From assembly GCA_015486145.1 (NCBI GenBank), contig WFSH01000162.1:1-28080 (forward strand): a stretch of 28,080 bases of DNA. The letters run 5' to 3'. The stretch comes from Mesoaciditogaceae bacterium (lineage in GTDB: Bacteria; Thermotogota; Thermotogae; Mesoaciditogales; Mesoaciditogaceae). A program made the position numbers and the translations under genes. The notes under the pieces were generated by a model. It did no database searches. It was not told the origin of the DNA and worked only from the letters and a program-made list of their open reading frames with translations. Shown in pieces: positions 22,778 to 28,080 of the stretch; positions within the stretch are counted from its first letter, which is position 1, and each line of letters begins with the position of its first letter.

Positions 22778-22939
22778 ATGATTTATAAAGCAGATCCTGT
22801 AAAAAACCTTCTTCCGAGGTATTCCCGACTCGTCATAATAAAAGCTGCGTTTAACCTTTTCAAAGAACACAAAAAAATAAGTACAGGGGCACTCGAAAGG
22901 GTTATACAAAAAGAGTTTGAAAGATGTGAAAATAGCTAA
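22778..22939 (+). CDS. Small 53-residue protein of unknown function
   Basis: An ATG at 22778 opens a 53-codon frame with a protein-like composition: basic, probably helical, with LLPRYSRLVIIKAAFNLFKE and then KKISTGALERVIQKEF. An in-frame TGA three codons upstream fixes the start. A modest AGGA lies 15 bases before it. A strong terminator 30 bases after the stop, on the same strand, supports its being expressed. The pattern of an R-Y/F..LVI..AA..L helix followed by an A-L-x-x-I helix recalls RNA polymerase omega (RpoZ), but this is a weak, unaided impression. It could equally be a small regulator. Confidence 0.5.
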   Translation: MIYKADPVKNLLPRYSRLVIIKAAFNLFKEHKKISTGALERVIQKEFERCENS

Positions 22940-22968
22940 ATATCCCCCATATTGCGTTTAACATCGTT

Positions 22969-23006
22969 GGTGTAAATCTGATTTTCGAGATTTACACCTT
23001 ATTTTT
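22969..23006 (+). terminator. Strong intrinsic terminator of the 53-residue ORF
   Basis: GGTGTAAATCT (22969-22979), an eight-base loop, and AGATTTACACC (22988-22998): a perfect 11-pair stem, then TTATTTTT. The hairpin overlaps the stop codon of the convergent DMT permease gene, so both genes share it physically. Confidence 0.8.
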
Positions 23007-23876
23007 GCTCTTCAAAGCAGAGTGGTTTAGCTGAGCCAAAATTGCCGAAACGATTATGGCTGAGAAGCCAATCATTTGTACAAACGTGAAATGTTCTCCA
23101 ACTATGACAACAGAAAAAAATGCTGCGGCCACGGGCTCACCTGCATAAATAAAAGCTGATGGTATGGTACCAACGTTTTTTTGATGTTTCATTTGAATTA
23201 TCGTCCCCATGACGCTTGCAAATACCGCAATAGCCACGATGAAAGATAAATTTTCTATAGTCCATCTGTCCTTGTGAGAAGTGAAGAGATAAAACGGAAT
23301 GTTTGTAAGAGTCACAAACAACATTTGATAAAAAGTGAGAGTAATGTGCTTGTTTTCTAACTTCTTCGTCAAAATGGTCGTGGCAACAACTTGAAAAGCG
23401 AAAGCAACCGCACACGCAATCGTTAGATAGTCACCAAAGTTGGGTGAAAATATTTTACCGGACAATTCCGACAAATATATCCCAAAAGCTGCCAATCCGA
23501 GCACAAAAAACATTCTCAATCTCAAACGAATTCGCTCAAGAAAAAAAGCAACTAGCGGAACGAATACGACGTACAAAGAAGTGATAAATCCGCTCTTTGC
23601 CGGTGTTGTGTGGGCCAATCCCCACGTTTGAAAAATGTATCCCAGAGACATGAGAACGCCGAGAATGGAGCCGGCTTTCCACACTTTCACAAAATCACGT
23701 TTTATTGTGGGAAAAAAGAAAAAAAGCACCACCATGTCGGCGATGAAAAATCTTGATAAATTTAAAGAAAAAGGAGAAATATCCCTCATCACGATTTTTT
23801 CTAAAGGAAAAGTCATCCCCCATATGACCACAAGTAAAACCAACAAAAGCGTGCTCTTTAATTTTGTGTATTCCAA
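22992..23876 (-). CDS. EamA/DMT-family transporter
   Basis: About 294 residues with ten hydrophobic helices in two homologous EamA repeats, as in drug/metabolite transporters that move amino acids, nucleobases or other small molecules. Repeat 1 begins LLVLLVVIWGMTFPLEKIVM and includes TTPAKSGFITSLYVVFVPL; repeat 2 ends with PSAFIYAGEPVAAAFFSVVIVGEHFTF, a typical EamA pattern. The frame extends up to ATG 23903, but that ATG has no ribosome-binding site. TTG 23876 has GAGGG seven bases upstream and places the first helix properly, so I prefer it. The substrate cannot be told. The stop codon lies in the terminator hairpin of the convergent small ORF. Confidence 0.88.
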   Translation of the reverse strand: MEYTKLKSTLLLVLLVVIWGMTFPLEKIVMRDISPFSLNLSRFFIADMVVLFFFFPTIKRDFVKVWKAGSILGVLMSLGYIFQTWGLAHTTPAKSGFITSLYVVFVPLVAFFLERIRLRLRMFFVLGLAAFGIYLSELSGKIFSPNFGDYLTIACAVAFAFQVVATTILTKKLENKHITLTFYQMLFVTLTNIPFYLFTSHKDRWTIENLSFIVAIAVFASVMGTIIQMKHQKNVGTIPSAFIYAGEPVAAAFFSVVIVGEHFTFVQMIGFSAIIVSAILAQLNHSALKSKNKV

Positions 23877-23987
23877 CTTAACGCCCTCTATTTTCTCGAA
23901 CATTAACAGCTTTATTAGCTCTCGTTATTTTTAAAAGTGTGAGTTAGATCTGACCGAAATTCAACTCCCGTTATTTAGAAAAGAGCT

Positions 23988-24809
23988 TCAGTGTGTGGAT
24001 TCAAGGTATTTCATGTCCTCATTGCTGAGATCCAAATCCCCTGCTCTTGCGTTTTCCTTCAGATGTTTTTCACTTGTTGCTTTGGGAATAGCCAAAGCCC
24101 CCTTCTTTACCACCCATGCCAGTGCAATTTGTGTCCAGATCGCATTTCTTCGCCTTGCGATCTCTTCGAGTTTCTTTTTTACCGCAAAATCAAATTCCAT
24201 TCTGTTCAACGGAGAGTAAGCGGTGAGTGTTACAGCATGTTTTCTGCAAAAATCAAGCAAACCATTCTCTTCAGCTGATCTGTCTTGGATGTTAAACCTA
24301 ACTTGATCACAGACGATCGGAGCCTCGGAAAATTTAATGGCCTCCTCAAGCTGCGCCTTCGAAAAATTGCTCACACCTATGTATCTCGTATACCCTTTTT
24401 CCAAGAGTTTGTTCATGGTTTCCACCGTTTCTTCCACAGTTATCACACTCGATGGCCAATGCACAAGATAGAGATCAACGTGATCCGTTCCAAGTTTCTT
24501 CAAGGTCGTTTCAATAGATTTGACAGCGTTTTTTAGCTTGAGATGATCGGGCCAAATTTTGGACGTTATGAAAACCCTTTCCCTTCCTATTTCTTTTAGG
24601 GCTTTCCCCACAATTTCTTCCGTATGGCCTGCCCCGTAAAATTCTGCCGTATCGATGTGCGTCATACCCAAATCTACCGCTCTTATAAGCGAATTGACAA
24701 AATCTTGATCCCTCGAACGATCGGCTTCAAATTTTCCGCCCATTCCCCAAGTGCCAATACCTATTACCGGAAGAAATTCATCCGTGTTTCCAAGTCGCAT
24801 TTTTTTCAT
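23988..24809 (-). CDS. Aldo/keto reductase
   Basis: 273 residues. NAD(P)H-dependent oxidoreductase with a TIM-barrel fold. The catalytic tetrad is complete: D53 and Y58 (HIDTAEFYGAG), K84 (TSKIWPD) and H117 (LVHWP). The substrate-side GVSNFSKAQLEEAI, DQVRFNIQDR and the cofactor-binding IPKATSEKHLKEN are as in bacterial AKRs. The start at ATG 24809 is supported by AAGGTGAG close upstream. The physiological substrate is unknown; roles in aldehyde detoxification or sugar reduction are common. It is transcribed away from the PadR/ABC operon; the long intergenic region between them holds repeats. Confidence 0.93.
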   Translation of the reverse strand: MKKMRLGNTDEFLPVIGIGTWGMGGKFEADRSRDQDFVNSLIRAVDLGMTHIDTAEFYGAGHTEEIVGKALKEIGRERVFITSKIWPDHLKLKNAVKSIETTLKKLGTDHVDLYLVHWPSSVITVEETVETMNKLLEKGYTRYIGVSNFSKAQLEEAIKFSEAPIVCDQVRFNIQDRSAEENGLLDFCRKHAVTLTAYSPLNRMEFDFAVKKKLEEIARRRNAIWTQIALAWVVKKGALAIPKATSEKHLKENARAGDLDLSNEDMKYLESTH

Positions 24810-24900
24810 TTTTACTCACCTTCTTGCAAAAACAGGTTTTTAACCTGCATTACTTGAAAGATTATATCATCAAAATGGGGTTCTTCACGATTGATTAAGA

Positions 24901-25053
24901 GGCACAGGATGTGCCGAGAAAGCGAATCTAACAGGATGTTAGTATGCAGCGTGCTCTGTTTTTTGTGTCATTCTGAACTTGATTCAGAATCTCGAACCAC
25001 CTTGTTAGTTGCTTGGAGATCCTGAATAGTTCCTACGGAACTTTCAGGATGAC
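24901..25053. repeat. Composite hairpin element, possible MITE/REP-type repeat
   Basis: Four hairpins in succession: GGCACA-GGA-TGTGCC (24901-24915); CTAACA-GGA-TGTTAG (24928-24942); ATTCTGAA-CTTGA-TTCAGAAT (24970-24990); and a long one at 25019-25050 with arms ATCCTGAA and TTCAGGAT around AGTTCC-TAC-GGAACT. The outer ends of the last two form a near-perfect inverted pair, GTCATTCTGAA and TTCAGGATGAC. This looks like a small mobile, non-coding repeat; copy number cannot be judged from one window. Confidence 0.55.
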
Positions 25054-25280
25054 GCTGTGGTCAAAGATTCCAATAAAAGAGCGAATCAGTTTTGACAAGG
25101 CTTCAAAAAAATTACACTCACCGCTTGAAAAGCGGTATCAAAATGTCAAAACATGTCGTTATTCGAAAAATGTTACCCACACGATCGTGAGGAGAAACAA
25201 ATATTCTTCCCACGATCTTGCAGAAGATCATTTTTGATCGTAACCAAAGTTTAATTGGTGGTTGTTTTAAAAAAACACGA

Positions 25281-25323
25281 TTAAGTCTATAATATCTATA
25301 TAGATATATCTTAATAGACATAA
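25281..25323 (+). promoter_or_regulatory. Promoter with dyad operator upstream of the PadR-type regulator
   Basis: TATAAT (25288-25293) overlaps a perfect 16-base palindrome, ATATCTATATAGATAT (25292-25307). Outside it, TTAAGTCTAT (25281-25290) and ATAGACATAA (25314-25323) form a second inverted pair with one mismatch. The -35 (TTTTAA at 17 bases) is poor. A regulator dimer bound here would cover the -10, which fits autorepression by the PadR protein. Confidence 0.6.
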
Positions 25324-25334
25324 GGAGATACGGG

Positions 25335-25799
25335 ATGAAAACTTCTTATCCGATGTTGAAAATGATGCTTTTGAGTTTCCTCTCTAAACAGAAAGAGGCA
25401 ACTGGATACGACTTCTTGAAATACGCCAAAGAGAAAGGAATGCCAGCTTCCGCAGGGACAGTTTACCCTCAATTGAACGATCTCTTGAGCAAAAAAATGG
25501 TGAAGCTGAAGATCGTGGGGAGAAAAAAGATATACAGTTTAACCTCTGAAGGAAACGACTTCATGAAACAATTGAGGGAGAACACCGAAACGATCAAACT
25601 CATGTTGCGTAAAATTGGCATCATCGTGAGAGATAAAAACCCCTCAATGCCAGAAGATATTAGAATAGCTGTGAAAAAGCTGCTTTACGTTCTCCACGAT
25701 CTTTCTACTCACGATTTCAACGTCAACAGAAATTTGAAAGAGAGTTTGAATTTGATCGAGGAAGTTGAAAAGATTTTGAGGAGGATTCAAAATGGCTGA
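25335..25799 (+). CDS. PadR-family transcriptional regulator
   Basis: 154 residues. The N-terminal winged helix covers about 1-75: LLSFLSKQKEATGYDFLKYAK, then the recognition segment SAGTVYPQLNDLLSKKMVK, then the wing GRKKIYSLTSEGNDF, the PadR hallmark. The C-terminal half is helical and probably forms the dimer arm. ATG 25335 follows AAGGAGATACGGG. It overlaps the ABC ATPase gene by eight bases, an arrangement typical of PadR/LmrR-type regulators controlling drug exporters. It probably binds the palindromes over its own promoter and is released by a toxic ligand; this last point is inference from relatives. Confidence 0.93.
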   Translation: MKTSYPMLKMMLLSFLSKQKEATGYDFLKYAKEKGMPASAGTVYPQLNDLLSKKMVKLKIVGRKKIYSLTSEGNDFMKQLRENTETIKLMLRKIGIIVRDKNPSMPEDIRIAVKKLLYVLHDLSTHDFNVNRNLKESLNLIEEVEKILRRIQNG

Positions 25800-26733
25800 G
25801 GAGAAGGCTATAGCTGTGAAAAATTTGAAAAAATATTTTAAAAGGGTCAAAGCCGTTGATGATATTTCCTTTGAAGTGAAATATGGAGAGTTGTTTGCAC
25901 TTCTGGGGCAAAACGGTGCTGGAAAGAGCACAACGATAAGAATCCTGACGAATCTTGCGGTTCCCACGAGTGGTTATATAGAAGTGGCGGGTTACAACGT
26001 TTTAAAAGCGCCAACGAACGTCAGAAGAAACATAGGCCTTGTTGCCGAAAAGATCATACTTTACGACAATTTAACGGCTATGGAAAATATAAAATTTTTC
26101 TCACGACTTTATGGAATGAAAGATTCGGTTATAGAAACCAGAGCAGAGAGCTTTCTAAAACTTTTTGACATATGGAACTTCAAAGATATGCTCATATCCA
26201 AGATGAGTACGGGGATGAAGCAAAAAATAAACCTTGCAAGGGCTCTCGTACCGGATCCAAAGATAATTTTTCTCGATGAACCAACGCTTGGACTTGATCC
26301 GGTTTCCACAAAACACATAAGAGATTTTATTATCAATTTGAGAAAGAATGGAAAAACTATCGTTTACACCACACATGTACTCCACGATGTTGAGCTCATG
26401 AATGTTGATAAAGTCGCGATAATGCGAAGAGGAAAAATAGTGGCCATTGGAACCCTGAACGAAATAAAAAAGCATTTTAAAAAGGCCGAAATAGTTGAAA
26501 TAGAAACGGATGTAGAACTCTCTCAAAGCGAGATCAATGGAAAGATCCTTGAGCAAGAGGGAGGATACATGAAGGTCGAAGTCGAAGATTTAAACAAATT
26601 TATGAAAGAAATTACGAATCTAAACGTGCACATCAGAAATTTTAAAACGCTCGAGCCTTCTTTGGAGGACATATACATAGAAATATCAGAAGGCGGTGCT
26701 ACTGGCAAAGAAAGGGAAGACATCACCGTATAA
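25792..26733 (+). CDS. ABC-2-type exporter ATP-binding protein
   Basis: 313 residues, an ATPase of the CcmA/DrrA type. Walker A GQNGAGKST is at 39-47, the signature is MSTGMKQK (about 138-145), Walker B IIFLDEPTLGLDP follows (158-170), and the H-loop histidine is in YTTHVLHDVE. After about residue 225 comes the usual C-terminal domain found in drug and lipid exporters. It powers export through the permease encoded next. ATG 25792 lies inside the end of the PadR gene. The stop is 18 bases before the preferred permease start. Substrate unknown; multidrug or antimicrobial export is most likely given the PadR regulator. Confidence 0.93.
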   Translation: MAEEKAIAVKNLKKYFKRVKAVDDISFEVKYGELFALLGQNGAGKSTTIRILTNLAVPTSGYIEVAGYNVLKAPTNVRRNIGLVAEKIILYDNLTAMENIKFFSRLYGMKDSVIETRAESFLKLFDIWNFKDMLISKMSTGMKQKINLARALVPDPKIIFLDEPTLGLDPVSTKHIRDFIINLRKNGKTIVYTTHVLHDVELMNVDKVAIMRRGKIVAIGTLNEIKKHFKKAEIVEIETDVELSQSEINGKILEQEGGYMKVEVEDLNKFMKEITNLNVHIRNFKTLEPSLEDIYIEISEGGATGKEREDITV

Positions 26734-26751
26734 GTAGGGGAAGTGAAAGAG

Positions 26752-27843
26752 ATGAGAGTTTTAGATATCACCTGGAAAGATTTAAAAACATTTTTGAGAG
26801 GGCGAACGAGGGTTGTTTTTTCGATTCTAATGCCCATAGTGATGATGCTGATGCTTGGATTTATCTTCCCAAAGACGGGTGGTGCTTACTCTGGAAACAT
26901 AGGGATATACTCTAAAGATCTGATCTTCAATGCAAGAATTAAAAAATCCTTACCTTCCACGACTTCAAGCAAAATGATCTTTTACGATTCGAAGCAAGCA
27001 CTCATAGATGCACTTGCAAGCGGCAAAATAATGGTTGGAGCTATAATACCAAAAGATTTTTCTCTGGCCGTTGCACTCAATCGTCCCGTAACTATGAACA
27101 TTTTACCGAGTCCTGCTAATCCACAGGCGGGTATTATGATGGGGCAAATGCTCGTCGGGATGTTCAGTCAAAAAGGTGTAAAAAGCATGGAGCAGAACGT
27201 CAAGTCCAAACTTGTCAACGCAGATGGTACGCCGTTTAACTATTACGACTTTACCGTCCCTGGCCTTATGGCCATGATAGCGATAATGAGCGTTATGACA
27301 GGACTCGCTTCAGCGATAACTCGTGAAAGGGAACTTGGAACGTTGGACGGTGTAATGGTTACACCCATAAGCCGCGGCAGCATCGTCATCGGTAAAGTGT
27401 TGGCTCAAACGATAAGGGGATTTGTAACTGCCATGATAATTTTGGTAGTTTCTTGGCTCTTCTTTGGAGTACACTTCACAGGTGTGTCTTTGTTATGGAC
27501 TGTGTTTTTGCTTTTGTTGGGAACGTTCAGTTTCATAGGTGTGGGCGTCATGGTGACGGCAGCTATGAGAGAACAAGAAACGGCCATGATAACCATGACA
27601 ACCATAACCTTTCCCATGATGTTCTTTTCTGGTGTTTTCTTCCCCATTCAACAGATGCCTAAAATCATGCAATACATCGCTTACATTTTCCCTTTAACCT
27701 ATGCGGCGGACGCCTTGAGAAATGTGATAACCTTGAATGTCGGTTGGAAGTTCATATGGGTTGATGTCGTGGTTCTCGTTGGATTTGCGATTGTGACTTC
27801 TTTGGCAGCCACTTTTACGTTCCAAAGATTAACTCAAGATTAG
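26752..27843 (+). CDS. ABC-2-type exporter permease
   Basis: About 363 residues. The first helix (VVFSILMPIVMMLMLGFIF) is followed by an external domain of about 130 residues and then five more helices, the ABC2_membrane_3 layout. The segment SAITRERELGTLDGVMVTPISRGSIVIGKVL is the typical cytoplasmic coupling helix, and FPMMFFSGVFFPIQQMPKIMQ is characteristic near the C-terminus. I prefer ATG 26752, 11 bases after AGGGG; GTG 26743 sits too close to that site. It is the partner of the ATPase just upstream, forming a dimeric exporter with it. The TAG stop is followed by repeat-like sequence. Confidence 0.92.
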   Translation: MRVLDITWKDLKTFLRGRTRVVFSILMPIVMMLMLGFIFPKTGGAYSGNIGIYSKDLIFNARIKKSLPSTTSSKMIFYDSKQALIDALASGKIMVGAIIPKDFSLAVALNRPVTMNILPSPANPQAGIMMGQMLVGMFSQKGVKSMEQNVKSKLVNADGTPFNYYDFTVPGLMAMIAIMSVMTGLASAITRERELGTLDGVMVTPISRGSIVIGKVLAQTIRGFVTAMIILVVSWLFFGVHFTGVSLLWTVFLLLLGTFSFIGVGVMVTAAMREQETAMITMTTITFPMMFFSGVFFPIQQMPKIMQYIAYIFPLTYAADALRNVITLNVGWKFIWVDVVVLVGFAIVTSLAATFTFQRLTQD

Positions 27844-27849
27844 TTTGCC

Positions 27850-27874
27850 TTGTACGATGTCAGAATTCGTACAA
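27850..27874. repeat. Inverted repeat downstream of the exporter operon
   Basis: TTGTACGA (27850-27857) and TCGTACAA (27867-27874) around a nine-base loop. No T-run follows on the plus strand, so this is not a clear terminator. Confidence 0.4.
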
Positions 27875-27889
27875 TGTAGAACCATGGTC

Positions 27890-27911
27890 ATTCCGGCCTG
27901 CAAGCCGGGAT
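27890..27911. repeat. REP-like hairpin
   Basis: ATTCCGGC (27890-27897), loop CTGCAA, GCCGGGAT (27904-27911), pairing with one G-T. It is preceded by GTC, giving GTCATTC as in the repeat at 24967, which suggests a related class of dispersed hairpins. Confidence 0.45.
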
Positions 27912-27975
27912 TTCTGTTTTGATAGCGTAAAATAATTGCTGTAAAAAGGTAGGAAAAGGTTGAAAAAGGAAAAAA

Positions 27976-28033
27976 GTTCCTGTATCCTATTCTCAAGAAC
28001 CAACAATTCAAAAGAATGGAGGGATACAGGAAC
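27976..28033 (+). promoter_or_regulatory. Long inverted repeat enclosing a ribosome-binding site
   Basis: GTTCCTGTATCC (27976-27987) pairs perfectly with GGATACAGGAAC (28022-28033); ATTCT and AGAAT just inside may extend the stem. GGAGGG lies at the inner edge of the right arm (28017-28022), and the ATG at 28034 begins immediately after it. In RNA the ribosome-binding site would be at least partly hidden. Such structures are known at the 5' ends of some transposase genes. Confidence 0.6.
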
Positions 28034-28080
28034 ATGAAACTTAGGGATATTATACTTCAATATTTGGAAAATGACAAGGA
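28034..28080 (+). CDS. Start of an unidentified ORF, possibly a transposase (cut by the right edge)
   Basis: Fifteen codons are visible, MKLRDIILQYLENDK, from ATG 28034, ten bases after GGAGG. The segment looks helical and is too short to assign. The transposase idea rests only on the inverted repeat before it and the neighbouring REP-like sequence, not on the protein. Confidence 0.45.
   Translation, partial: MKLRDIILQYLENDK

Larger units (their letters stand above)
24810..25334. other. 525-base intergenic region: AKR leader, composite hairpin repeat, PadR promoter
   Basis: No credible gene is seen. From the left: the AKR leader, with a CAGGTT-TTT-AACCTG hairpin (24829-24843) and a minus-strand TATAAT (24868-24863); then the four-hairpin repeat (24901-25053); a stretch with a CCGCTT-GAA-AAGCGG hairpin (25122-25136) and a GATCTT-GCAG-AAGATC hairpin followed by ATTTTT (25215-25236); and finally the PadR promoter/operator. 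ORFs here overlap the repeats and look accidental. Confidence 0.7.

Noticed and set aside
22616..22909. A 97-codon minus-strand ORF spanning the tRNA
   Set aside because: It runs through the tRNA and its promoter, so coding is implausible.
24967..25237. ORF of 74 codons at 25013-25237 in the AKR-PadR gap
   Set aside because: It lies largely over hairpin repeats and has no ribosome-binding site or protein-like composition.
1..28080. CRISPR arrays, toxin-antitoxin pairs, prophage genes or defence islands
   Set aside because: No regularly spaced direct repeats, phage structural genes or known defence proteins were seen; the HEPN-like domain alone is not enough to call a defence system.

Overview
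The window looks like chromosome from a thermophilic, low-to-moderate GC bacterium of the Thermotogota type. This is inferred from gene content: a TM287/288-like heterodimeric exporter, a CBS/DRTGG pyrophosphatase, sugar permeases with unusual insertions, heavy AGA/AGG arginine use and very frequent TTG starts. No rRNA is present, so the assignment is not proven. Most genes are housekeeping genes in tight, overlapping operons.

Left part (1-9508). A partial FtsX/MacB-type permease runs leftward. A rightward group follows: an unknown domain with an R-x4-H (HEPN-like) motif, in frame with a YggS-type PLP homeostasis protein; a YfcE-like phosphoesterase; one half of an ABC exporter; dnaA; the second exporter half; and trmB. 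dnaA therefore sits between the two halves of what looks like one heterodimeric exporter. A perfect hairpin inside the last codons of trmB probably ends this unit and the converging metK unit.

Middle (9524-18980). Ten closely packed leftward genes could be read from one strong promoter at 18952-18980: MalF- and MalG-type sugar permeases, both with large insertions, a lipoprotein, a small coiled-coil membrane protein, an RsmJ/YpiP-like methyltransferase, miaA, hfq, hflX, a 105-residue unknown protein, and metK. miaA-hfq-hflX is a classic RNA-metabolism cluster.

Right-middle (19025-22990). mnmG is followed by a CBS/DRTGG family II pyrophosphatase. The first catalytic motif of the pyrophosphatase lies upstream of every ATG, GTG or TTG, and its start appears to be ACG. 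Next come a tRNA with a CAT anticodon, a consensus promoter and a terminator, then a 53-residue ORF with its own terminator.

Right part (22992-28080). This is more accessory: an EamA/DMT permease, an aldo/keto reductase, a 525-base intergenic region holding a composite hairpin repeat, then a PadR regulator with a dyad operator and an ABC-2 exporter (ATPase and permease). The window ends at the start of an ORF whose ribosome-binding site lies inside a long inverted repeat, possibly an insertion-sequence end.

No defence island, CRISPR array or prophage is visible. The best leads are the HEPN-like/YggS ORF, the ACG start, the exporter split by dnaA, the insertion-bearing permease pair and the composite hairpin repeat.
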